Shown here one piece after another: positions 6,076 through 12,504 of a stretch of 12,504 nucleotides of DNA. Source of the DNA: Candidatus Methanovirga meridionalis. Its GTDB lineage: Archaea; Methanobacteriota; Methanobacteria; Methanobacteriales; Methanobacteriaceae. Under the pieces are notes generated by a model. The model saw only the letters and a list, made by a program, of their open reading frames with translations, did no database searches and was not told the DNA's origin. Location of the stretch: NCBI GenBank assembly GCA_031289325.1, contig JAITPS010000051.1, positions 1 to 12,504 on the forward strand, written 5' to 3'. A program made the translations under genes and the position numbers. The number at the start of each line of letters is the position of its first letter. Within the stretch, counting starts at the first letter, position 1.

Positions 6076-6080
6076 TGAGG
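6076..6080 (+). promoter_or_regulatory. Ribosome binding site that selects the mre11 ATG at 6087
   Basis: TGAGG lies 6 bases before the ATG at 6087. In-frame ATGs at 6069 and 6075 lie upstream of or overlap this site. Starting at 6087 gives MKFAHIADSHLG, the usual Mre11 N-terminus. Confidence 0.75.
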
Positions 6081-6086
6081 ATAAAA

Positions 6087-7223
6087 ATGAAGTTTGCACA
6101 TATCGCTGATAGTCATTTAGGATTTAGACAGTATGGTTTATATCAAAGAGAAGAGGATTTTTTCGATGTTTTTAGGAGGAACATAGATAAAATAATAAAT
6201 AAAAAGGTTGATTTTGTAATTCATAGTGGTGATCTTTTTCACATGCCAAAACCAAGTCCTAAATCGCTTTTAGTTTTTCAAGAAGAGTTATTAAAACTTA
6301 GAGAAGCTGATATAGATGTTTTTGCTATTGCTGGAAACCATGATACAGTAATGAGAAAGGATGCTCTCCCTCCTCAAATTCTTTCAAAAAATTTAGGTTT
6401 AAAACTTATCAGTCCTAAAAATCCATATTATTCTTATGAAAATGTTTTCATTGGTGGATTTCCTTATCAGTCCAAACCATATAAATCTAATTTAATTGAT
6501 GCCTTTAAGCTATTATCTCAAGAAGCTGAAAAATATGAAAAAAGAATATTGGTTTCCCATCAAGGGATTGATAAATATATTCCTTTTGCATTTGAATTAG
6601 AAATGGCTGATATTCCTCAAAACTTTAATTATTATGCTTGTGGTCATGTCCATGGTAGAATAGTGGATGATTTTGGTAATGGAAAATTAGTCTATCCTGG
6701 GTCAACAGAAATCTGTAGAAAAAGCGAAATTAAAGATTATCAGAAAAATGGAAAAGGTTTTTATATAGTTGATATTTCTAAGGATATTTTAGAAATTGAA
6801 AAAATAGATGTTAAACCAAGAAGAGAGTCCATAATTAAAAATATTGCTTATCCTAATCTTAATCAAGACATTTCAAATTTGAAAGAAAAAATTGGAAGTT
6901 TAGATGAAAAGCCTATTTTACATCTTAGAGTGGAAGGAGGAAACTTTAATAGATCCGATGTTTTTGAAAAAATTAATACTGAACTTGGTGATTTAACTCT
7001 AAGTATAAAGCCAGATTTTAAAATAGAACCTTTAATAAAGACATCTGAGGCTATGGATTTATCTACTTTAAGTCCAAAAAAACTTTTAATCAATGGATTA
7101 TTAGAATATGATAATGAAGATATTAATGATCTTGCAATTAACCTTTTAGATAACTTATCTAAAGATAAAATTGAGGATGCTGAAAGACTTGTAGAACGAT
7201 TTTATAAGGAATACTTTGATTAA
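6087..7223 (+). CDS. mre11: DNA double-strand break repair nuclease Mre11
   Basis: Mre11 is the Mn-dependent exo/endonuclease that works with the Rad50 ATPase to process DNA ends. With the 6087 start it has 378 residues. The phosphodiesterase domain shows all expected metal and catalytic residues: D8 and H10 (ADSHLG), D49 (HSGDLFH), N84 and H85 (GNHD), H158 (SHQG), and H187 and H189 (GHVHG). D8, H10, D49, N84 and H85 fall at the same numbers as in the Pyrococcus enzyme. The C-terminal part (about 225-378) would form the capping domain and the Rad50-binding helices, the acidic and basic helix near the end being the usual contact. In archaea rad50 commonly follows directly, often translationally coupled; here the next gene is a restriction-modification enzyme, so Rad50 must be encoded elsewhere or further downstream. 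No truncation is seen. Confidence 0.95.
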   Translation: MKFAHIADSHLGFRQYGLYQREEDFFDVFRRNIDKIINKKVDFVIHSGDLFHMPKPSPKSLLVFQEELLKLREADIDVFAIAGNHDTVMRKDALPPQILSKNLGLKLISPKNPYYSYENVFIGGFPYQSKPYKSNLIDAFKLLSQEAEKYEKRILVSHQGIDKYIPFAFELEMADIPQNFNYYACGHVHGRIVDDFGNGKLVYPGSTEICRKSEIKDYQKNGKGFYIVDISKDILEIEKIDVKPRRESIIKNIAYPNLNQDISNLKEKIGSLDEKPILHLRVEGGNFNRSDVFEKINTELGDLTLSIKPDFKIEPLIKTSEAMDLSTLSPKKLLINGLLEYDNEDINDLAINLLDNLSKDKIEDAERLVERFYKEYFD

Positions 7224-7318
7224 ATGGAATATAGAATTAATTAGTACACCATCAAATATTTGAAGTAACGGATATTAATGACTTAAAAGCAGAAATTCAT
7301 TTGGAAAAGGTATATTTT
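7224..7318 (+). other. Mre11-restriction gene junction with possible coding remnant and palindrome
   Basis: Right after the mre11 stop, TAAATG opens only MEYRIN before a TAG. From 7241 the frame of the downstream enzyme is open and reads LVHHQIFEVTDIN, then DLKAEIHLEKVYF, up to the preferred ATG at 7319. The composition is protein-like, but no start codon with a binding site precedes it. A perfect 12-bp palindrome, TCAAATATTTGA, lies at 7252-7263. This could be a gene fragment left by insertion of the restriction gene, an unrecognised 5' extension, or chance. Confidence 0.35.
7305..7311 (+). promoter_or_regulatory. Ribosome binding site that selects the ATG at 7319
   Basis: AAAAGGT ends 7 bases before the ATG at 7319. 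The longer frame would start at TTG 7301, which overlaps this site and has no Shine-Dalgarno of its own, so the ATG is preferred. Confidence 0.6.
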
Positions 7319-10300
7319 ATGATTAATAATTTACTACAATTAAAAAATAGTTTAAAAAAATATGGGGAACATATTAAAACCATAAAACACCCTCATTTTG
7401 TGAATGAAAATTTATTAAAATGGTATAAATCATACACAAAAGGTTATTTAGAAAAAGAAGAGGAAAATTATACTTACTTTGCATCCACAATTCTAACAGG
7501 TGTTTTAGGGTACCATGACCAGATAGATTTTAAACATGAAGCTAAATTAAGAAAAGGTAAAAGTGTTGACTTCCTAATATTAAAAGATGGCGAACCATAT
7601 ATTGCAATTGAATTAAAAAGCAGTAATACCATACTTGATAAGAAATATAATAAAAGACCAAGTGCTGTTGATCAAGCATTTGATTATGCTACTGAGAAGA
7701 AGAGCATTGAATGGATTATTGTAAGTAACTATTATGAATATAGATTATATAATAAAAACACAAAGGAGAACATGATAAGTTTTAATTTAGATGAATTAAT
7801 ATATCATAATGGTGACAAACATATTTTACAATTGTTTTTATTAGTATTTAGTAAAGAATCAGTTCTTGATTATGACAATCTCACTAAATTATATGATAAA
7901 GACCATTTAATAATTGAAAGAGAAAAAATAACTAAAAATTTTTACAAATTATATCATCATACAAGAACATTGTTAATAGATCAACTTCAAGATAAAGGAT
8001 ATATTAAAGAGGATAGTATAAATTATAGTCAAACTATACTTAATCGTTTGATATTCATTTGTTTTTGTGAAGATATGGGATTATTGCCTGATAATAGTGT
8101 TAACTATGAGATTCTTGAACCAGTGAAAAGAGGAAAATTAGGTAATAATCGTATATGGATGAGATTAAATGATTTATGGGATGATATTAATCATGGAAAC
8201 TCATTAGTAGGAATACCAGAGTATAATGGGGGTTTATTCCATGAAGATCTAAATAAATTAAGTTTTAATGATGAAATAGAAAATAATGACCATAATAATA
8301 CGGGTTACGGGTTTAATGAAAAGGAAGAAATGGTGGATAAAACAATCATTAACTTTCCTAATCTTAATCCTATTTATCGTAATTTATTAATTATAACATC
8401 ATTTAATTACAGTAGTGAATTGAATATTAATATTCTTGGATCTATATTTGAACAGAGTGTAAATGATATTGAAAAACTTAAACAAGTTGAAGTAAATATA
8501 AGTCAAAGAAAAAAACATGGTATATACTACACACCAGAAATCATAACTGAATATATCTGTGAAAATACTATCATTCTTTATCTAAGTAAGAAAAAGAACA
8601 TTGATACAATTAAGGACTTAATAAATGAGTATAAAGATGATCTATGGGCATTGGAAGACAAATTAAAAAACATTAAAATTCTTGATCCTGCTTGTGGTAG
8701 TGGAGCATTTCTAAATAAAGCAGTTGATACATTAATGAATATTCATAGTGATTTGCATGATTATAAATATCGAGATAATGGTAATAGTGATTTAAAACCA
8801 TTTTTTGATGATGTTGATAGCAGAAGAAATATATTGTTGAATAATATTTATGGGGTGGATTTAAATAAAGGATCAGTTGAAATAACTAAGCTAAGTTTAC
8901 TTTTAAAGGTGGCTCAAAGTGAAGATAAACTACCAGACCTTGATAAAAACATTAAATGTGGAAATTCACTAATCGATGACTCTGATGTTATAGATACTGC
9001 TTTTAATTGGAATGAAGAATTTTTAGATGCATTTCAGGATGTTGGATTTGATATAGTAATAGGAAATCCTCCTTATCTTAATGCTAAAATAATGGCTGAA
9101 AATAATCCTACTGAAAGGGAATACTTGTTAAGTTCAGGAAAATATAAAACTCTTCATCAAAAATGGGACTTATATATTCCTTTTGTTGAAAAAGGATTAG
9201 AGCTATTAAAAGAAAAAGGAATTTTTTCCATGATCATTCCATATCCATTTGTAAATCAAACTTATGCTAAATTATTAAGAGAAGAGATTTCTGAAAAATA
9301 TAATCTCATTAAAATAGTAGATTTATCAAAAGGAAAAATATTTGCTGATGCAACCGTGAAAAATTGTATTCCTATAATAGAAAAAGATAAAAACAAAAAC
9401 AGCACCATTATAGCTACAATTAAAAACAACATTATTGAAAATGTATTGAGTAAAAATATTGATGAATTAATCAGCGATAAAAAAACATTTGTTTATAATC
9501 TTTCAACGGTTCCTAAATTACAAAAAGACTTTTCTAAATATAAAACACTTGGTGACTTTTGTTATATAAGTAAGGGTATGGTCTTAAATGCTGATGAAAA
9601 AATAGCTAAAGGAGAATTTAGAAAAGCTGATTTAATAGCTGATTTTAAGGATGATGTTCATAAAAAACAGTACATTGAAGGTAAAAATCTTGAAAGATAT
9701 AAAATTAGTAAAATAAGATTTCTTGAATGGGATAGTGATAGAGTACCTTCTAAAATAAGTCGTCCTACTTTTAAAGAACTGTATGAAAATGAAAAAATAG
9801 TTATAAATAAATTAGGAGAGATTAAAGGAAGCTATGATAATGAAAATATTTATTGTGATCAGACTATTAGAATAGCTATTTTATGGAAAAATTTAAAAGG
9901 AATTGATAATAAAAGTATTAATAATAGTGTTAAACGATATAATCTAACTAATAGGAATGAATTAGAAGAAAACTCTAAGAATATTGAATTGAAATATTTG
10001 TTATCAATATTAAATTCAAATATGGGGAATTTTTTTATTAACAATATTCGTGGAGAAGGTAATATTGATATAAATCCTGAATACCTTAAAAAAATTCCTG
10101 TTCCTGAAATATCATTAGACAAACAAAAATCAATTGCAGAAAAAGTTGATATTATAATAAATTCTAATATAAAGTCATCTAATGAAATTAAATCTTTTCA
10201 TAAGTATTTAATAAGTGATTTTAAAATTACTAAGATTAATAAATTACAGAATTATCATGTTTTATCATTTGAAGAATTATACAATGAAGTGAAAAAACAA

Positions 10301-10480
10301 TATAAAGAAATCACAAGGAAAGAAAAAGATAAATTAGAAAAGGAATACACCATTAGCATTGAAATCATTCAACCTTTACAAAAAGAAATAGCTAAGATCG
10401 ATGATGAAATAGATAAAATTCTTTATAAATTATATGATTTAACTGATGAAGAAGTAAGCATAATAGAAGAAATTTCATGA
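7319..10480 (+). CDS. Type IIG-like restriction-modification enzyme (nuclease-methyltransferase fusion)
   Basis: This 1053-residue protein combines cleavage and modification in one chain. An N-terminal PD-(D/E)XK nuclease is indicated by E74, the aspartate of SVDFLIL (D84) and IAIELKSS (E98, K100), with Q119 in the following helix. The N6-adenine methyltransferase has GIYYTP (401-406), motif I DPACGSGAF (456-464), the YGVDLN strand, and catalytic NPPY at 583-586; this order is the gamma class. The remaining roughly 400 residues contain a probable target-recognition domain and a charged, helical, probably coiled-coil C-terminus. The expected role is site-specific methylation of host adenines and cutting of unmethylated foreign DNA; recognition sequence unknown. 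No separate methylase or specificity subunit is nearby, which fits a single-chain enzyme. It follows mre11 by 95 bases and may be co-transcribed. The reading frame is intact. BREX PglX is a related methylase, but it lacks this N-terminal nuclease. Confidence 0.85.
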   Translation: MINNLLQLKNSLKKYGEHIKTIKHPHFVNENLLKWYKSYTKGYLEKEEENYTYFASTILTGVLGYHDQIDFKHEAKLRKGKSVDFLILKDGEPYIAIELKSSNTILDKKYNKRPSAVDQAFDYATEKKSIEWIIVSNYYEYRLYNKNTKENMISFNLDELIYHNGDKHILQLFLLVFSKESVLDYDNLTKLYDKDHLIIEREKITKNFYKLYHHTRTLLIDQLQDKGYIKEDSINYSQTILNRLIFICFCEDMGLLPDNSVNYEILEPVKRGKLGNNRIWMRLNDLWDDINHGNSLVGIPEYNGGLFHEDLNKLSFNDEIENNDHNNTGYGFNEKEEMVDKTIINFPNLNPIYRNLLIITSFNYSSELNINILGSIFEQSVNDIEKLKQVEVNISQRKKHGIYYTPEIITEYICENTIILYLSKKKNIDTIKDLINEYKDDLWALEDKLKNIKILDPACGSGAFLNKAVDTLMNIHSDLHDYKYRDNGNSDLKPFFDDVDSRRNILLNNIYGVDLNKGSVEITKLSLLLKVAQSEDKLPDLDKNIKCGNSLIDDSDVIDTAFNWNEEFLDAFQDVGFDIVIGNPPYLNAKIMAENNPTEREYLLSSGKYKTLHQKWDLYIPFVEKGLELLKEKGIFSMIIPYPFVNQTYAKLLREEISEKYNLIKIVDLSKGKIFADATVKNCIPIIEKDKNKNSTIIATIKNNIIENVLSKNIDELISDKKTFVYNLSTVPKLQKDFSKYKTLGDFCYISKGMVLNADEKIAKGEFRKADLIADFKDDVHKKQYIEGKNLERYKISKIRFLEWDSDRVPSKISRPTFKELYENEKIVINKLGEIKGSYDNENIYCDQTIRIAILWKNLKGIDNKSINNSVKRYNLTNRNELEENSKNIELKYLLSILNSNMGNFFINNIRGEGNIDINPEYLKKIPVPEISLDKQKSIAEKVDIIINSNIKSSNEIKSFHKYLISDFKITKINKLQNYHVLSFEELYNEVKKQYKEITRKEKDKLEKEYTISIEIIQPLQKEIAKIDDEIDKILYKLYDLTDEEVSIIEEIS

Positions 10481-10481
10481 C

Positions 10482-10500
10482 TGAAAATAGCTATTTTTCA
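10482..10500 (+). terminator. Inverted repeat just after the restriction-modification gene
   Basis: TGAAAATAGCTATTTTTCA begins two bases after the stop codon and is a near-perfect dyad with one extra T in the right arm. It contains a five-T run. The position suggests a terminator, but no long T-tract follows immediately. Confidence 0.4.
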
Positions 10501-10522
10501 TAATTAAAATATATGAGTATCA

Positions 10523-11064
10523 TGGAAAAGTTCTTAAATTTTAAAATAATGATTTTTTTATTAAATTAATGGTCATTATGGTAAAGTTATTAAATTTTGA
10601 ATAATAAATTTTTTCAAACGATAAATTTTTTCATTAAATTATTTAATTTTAAATATTAATTTATAAAAACTTATAATTTTAAATATTAATTTATAAAAAC
10701 TTATAATTTTAAATATTAATTTATAAAAACTTATAATTTTAAATTTTAAATAATATAAATCTATTTTAAATATTAATTTATAAAAACTTATAATTCTAAA
10801 TATTAATTCATAAAAATCTACAATTTTAAATATTAATTTATAAAAACTTATAATTTTAAATATTAATTTATAAAAATCTACAATTTTAAATTTTAAATAA
10901 TATAAATCTATTTTAAATATTAATTTATAAAAACTTATAATTTTAAATTTTAAATAATATAAATCTATTTTAAATAATGTAACTAATTTTAAATAAATAT
11001 CTTTTAATAATAATTTATTTTTAAAAAAATTATTTATTAAGAACCTTATTGAATCCAATATATT
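10523..11064 (+). repeat. Long dispersed intergenic element, copy B (expanded)
   Basis: Blocks shared in order with copy A at 4675-4880 are GGAAAAGTTCTTAAATTT at the left, TTAAATTATTTAATTTTAAA, the 30-bp unit, then TTTATTTTTAAAA, TTATTTATTAAG and a TATA-like tail (CCAATATATTT, 11054-11064). The left block is itself partly duplicated (10574-10650). Copy B is longer because its 30-bp unit has been amplified. Whether it is a decayed mobile element or a chromosomal repeat cannot be told here. Confidence 0.65.
10651..10971 (+). repeat. Minisatellite of 30-bp and 27-bp units
   Basis: The 30-bp unit (pattern AAATATTAATTTATAAAAAC, then TTATAATTTT) occurs at 10651, 10681, 10711, 10768, 10798, 10828, 10858 and 10915. 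The copies at 10798 and 10858 have ATCTACAATTTT at the end. The 27-bp unit (AAATTTTAAATAATATAAAT, then CTATTTT) occurs at 10741, 10888 and 10945. The units abut without gaps, giving the order 30x3, 27, 30x4, 27, 30, 27. The high identity indicates recent amplification. Confidence 0.92.
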
Positions 11065-11071
11065 TAATTTT

Positions 11072-11101
11072 AAATATCATTTTATAAAAATCTATAATTT
11101 T
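11072..11101 (+). repeat. Dispersed 30-bp unit, single copy
   Basis: This is the same 30-bp unit with AAATATCATTTTATAA at the left and AATCTATAATTTT at the right. It is separated from the minisatellite by 100 bases and lies just upstream of the small ORF at 11126. Confidence 0.75.
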
Positions 11102-11125
11102 AAGTTTTAAATATTAAAGAAGAAA

Positions 11126-11305
11126 ATGAAAATATTAAAGAAGAAAATGAAAATATTAAAGAAAGGAAATTTAAAGTTTATCAAATCATTAAAAACAGCA
11201 TTGGACAATTTAGTGTTTAACACTCCAAGAAGAGGAATTGACAATAGAACACATAAGGAAGTAATATTATTTGAAAAGCAGATTTCTAAAATTCTTAATA
11301 GATGA
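11126..11305 (+). CDS. Small hypothetical ORF with heptad-coded repeat at its N-terminus
   Basis: The frame encodes 59 residues. It begins with MKILKKK repeats specified by a 21-bp tandem repeat (11126-11146, 11147-11167, plus a partial copy upstream), then NLKFIKSLKTALDN, LVFNTPRRGIDN and RTHKEVILFEKQISKILNR. ATGs at 11126, 11147 and 11168-region phase are possible starts, none with a good Shine-Dalgarno. A second plus-strand frame over the same repeat reads EENENIKEENENIKER and ends at 11217. The C-terminal part looks protein-like and highly basic, so it could be a real small protein or the 3' remnant of a larger gene; I do not recognise a family. It lies 33 bases before the AAA-ATPase-like gene. 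Confidence 0.3.
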   Translation: MKILKKKMKILKKGNLKFIKSLKTALDNLVFNTPRRGIDNRTHKEVILFEKQISKILNR

Positions 11306-11338
11306 AAAATAAGCAATTACTAAAAGAAGGTGTGATAG

Positions 11339-12504
11339 ATGTTAAGAAAATTACCGATTGGAACACAGTCATTTTCTATTCTAAGAGAAAATAATTACTT
11401 ATATATAGATAAAACAAGATACATACATCAAATGATAGAAGAAGGAAGAATCTACTTTCTATCAAGACCAAGAAGATTTGGAAAATCCTTACTAATAAGT
11501 ACAATAGAAGAACTATTTAAAGGGAATAAAGAACTTTTTAAAGGTCTTTATATCTATGATAAGTGGGACTGGAAAGAAAAGTATCCTGTTATTAGATTGG
11601 ATTTTGGTGAAATATCTCATGATGATCCAGAAACTTTAAAAAAATCTTTAATAGAATTTATTCAGGAGAAAGCTGAAGAATTTGATCTAATATTAAAAAA
11701 ACAGTTTATTTCATCAATGTTTGGAGAATTAATTAAAAAAATTAGTAAAAAAACCAACTCAAAAATTGTTATACTCATCGATGAATATGATAAAGCAATT
11801 AATAATCATCTTGATGATATAGAATTAGCAAAAAAAAATCGAGATATACTAAGAGGCTTTTATCAAGTTTTAAAGGCTAATGATCAATATTTAAAATTTC
11901 TTTTCATAACTGGAATATCTAAATTTGCTAAAACAACTATATTCTCTGATTTAAACCATGTAGATGATATAACAATCCATCCAAGATACTCTAAGATATG
12001 TGGTTACACGCAAGAAGACTTAGAAAATCAGTTTGATGAACATATAAATGAACTTAGCAAACGTCATGAAATGAAAAAGGAAGATCTGCTTATAAGTATT
12101 AAAGAATGGTATAATGGTTACTCTTGGGATGGAAAGAATTTCCTTTATAATCCTTTTTCAATACTGAGATTCTTTGATGCTGGAAAGATTGCTAACTATT
12201 GGGCTGATACAGGAACACCAAAATTACTTGTAGACATACTAAAAACTACTGAAGTTGATTTAAATGTTTTAAATAAGAAAAAATCAGAGTTTATAGGATC
12301 TTTCCCCAACTTCGAATTAGATAATATGGATTTCGCCACTGTACTATTACAAACAGGATACTTCACAATAAAAAATGAAGAAAGTAGAGGTATTGAACCA
12401 TCTCTTTACACAACAGGCACTCCTAATAAGGAAGTAGAGGAATCCCTATTTACTTATATTTTAGGTGTATACACTAATAACAGTGCTGAAAGTGTAGAAC
12501 CAAT
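11339..12504 (+). CDS. AAA-ATPase-like / PD-(D/E)XK nuclease family protein, 3' end beyond window
   Basis: The 388 visible codons match the family of predicted ATPases with an 'AAA-ATPase-like' N-terminal domain, usually followed by a PD-(D/E)XK nuclease domain near residue 400 and beyond. Visible motifs are the opening RKLPIGTQSF with DKTRYI, a variant Walker A RPRRFGKS (43-50), Walker B IVILIDEYDKAI (143-154), FITGISKF (189-196, sensor-like), and WYNGYSW (257-263) followed by NPFSILRF. LYTTGTPNKEVEESL, near the cut, is the usual link toward the nuclease domain. The ATG at 11339 has GGTG at 11329-11332 with a 6-base gap. The frame stays open to the window edge, so it is truncated by the window, not by mutation. 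The family is multicopy in many anaerobes and methanogens; its biological role is not established. Confidence 0.85.
   Translation, partial: MLRKLPIGTQSFSILRENNYLYIDKTRYIHQMIEEGRIYFLSRPRRFGKSLLISTIEELFKGNKELFKGLYIYDKWDWKEKYPVIRLDFGEISHDDPETLKKSLIEFIQEKAEEFDLILKKQFISSMFGELIKKISKKTNSKIVILIDEYDKAINNHLDDIELAKKNRDILRGFYQVLKANDQYLKFLFITGISKFAKTTIFSDLNHVDDITIHPRYSKICGYTQEDLENQFDEHINELSKRHEMKKEDLLISIKEWYNGYSWDGKNFLYNPFSILRFFDAGKIANYWADTGTPKLLVDILKTTEVDLNVLNKKKSEFIGSFPNFELDNMDFATVLLQTGYFTIKNEESRGIEPSLYTTGTPNKEVEESLFTYILGVYTNNSAESVEP

Larger units (their letters stand above)
5861..6086. other. Divergent promoter region of the chelatase and mre11 genes
   Basis: This 226-base intergenic region must drive both genes. 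On the minus strand, TTTAATATAAATATAATATT (about 5923-5942) is a TATA-like stretch about 65-80 bases before the chelatase ATG. On the plus strand the module at 6022-6043 lies about 50 bases before the mre11 ATG. A 24-bp tandem duplication lies between the two. The stretch 5980-6020 resembles the tail of the dispersed element at 4805-4862. Confidence 0.6.
10481..11125. other. Gene-free 645-base repeat region
   Basis: No credible gene is present. A 139-codon minus-strand frame over 10639-11058 is only the translation of the tandem repeats (periodic LIFKIISFYK peptides). The stretch holds the terminator-like dyad, long element copy B (10523-11064), the 30/27-bp minisatellite (10651-10971) and a further single 30-bp unit (11072-11101). 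Confidence 0.8.

Noticed and set aside
7224..7244. Start of rad50 coupled to the mre11 stop (TAAATG)
   Set aside because: The frame stops after six residues and they do not resemble the Rad50 N-terminus.
7319..10480. BREX PglX or DISARM methylase
   Set aside because: The protein has its own N-terminal PD-(D/E)XK nuclease motif and no other BREX or DISARM genes are near, so a type IIG-like enzyme fits better.
10651..10971. CRISPR array
   Set aside because: The units abut directly with no unique spacers and there are no cas genes in the window.
10639..11058. 139-codon minus-strand frame with periodic LIFKIISFYK peptides
   Set aside because: It is the translation of the 30/27-bp repeats, whose lengths are multiples of three. 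It has no binding site or family resemblance and the same repeats occur elsewhere outside genes.
11107..11316. 69-codon minus-strand frame
   Set aside because: It overlaps the small plus-strand ORF and ends in a low-complexity IFIFFFN repeat that comes from the 21-bp repeat. The plus-strand reading is more protein-like.

Overview
The window is very AT-rich DNA whose genes look like those of a methanogenic archaeon of the order Methanobacteriales, most likely a Methanobrevibacter-type genome. The grounds are an archaeal nicotianamine synthase-like enzyme, a CfbA/CbiX-type chelatase of the coenzyme F430 route, an archaeal Mre11, a stand-alone class I fumarase alpha subunit, GGTGA/AGAGGT-type ribosome binding sites, and long A/T-only intergenic spacers full of short repeats. 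The genus is an inference; no rRNA or other taxonomic marker is present.

Layout. 1-421 is repeat-rich spacer. 422-1243 (+) is a nicotianamine synthase-like protein. 1616-3244 (+) is a thiamine-diphosphate enzyme of the acetolactate synthase type. 3668-4522 (+) is a fumarate hydratase alpha-type protein. 4949-5860 (-) is a two-domain sirohydrochlorin chelatase with a His-rich loop. 6087-7223 (+) is the Mre11 nuclease. 7319-10480 (+) is a single-chain restriction-modification enzyme: an N-terminal PD-(D/E)XK nuclease, a gamma-type N6-adenine methyltransferase and a C-terminal specificity region. 11126-11305 (+) is a doubtful small ORF. 11339 to the window end (+) is an AAA-ATPase-like / PD-(D/E)XK family protein cut by the window edge. 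Three annotated starts are shorter than the longest open frame, because a Shine-Dalgarno sequence points to an internal codon (1616 GTG, 6087 ATG, 7319 ATG).

The first four genes are metabolic, each with its own spacer, and are not an obvious operon. Two of them concern metal chemistry: metal-chelator synthesis and metal insertion into a tetrapyrrole. From 7224 onward the content becomes accessory: a defence enzyme sits where rad50 would be expected after mre11, followed by a minisatellite and an AAA-ATPase gene of a multicopy family.

The most unusual signal lies between the genes. A 30-bp unit occurs once in each of several spacers, in both orientations, and expands to eight copies interleaved with a 27-bp unit at 10651-10971. 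It is embedded in a larger element shared by 4675-4880 and 10523-11064, whose distal end resembles the promoter module in front of mre11 and of the acetolactate synthase-like gene. A second dispersed family carries a GGAGAATATATTCTCC-type palindrome (three copies). A 21-bp phased A/T-tract array lies upstream of the fumarase gene. No tRNA, rRNA, CRISPR array or insertion sequence was recognised.
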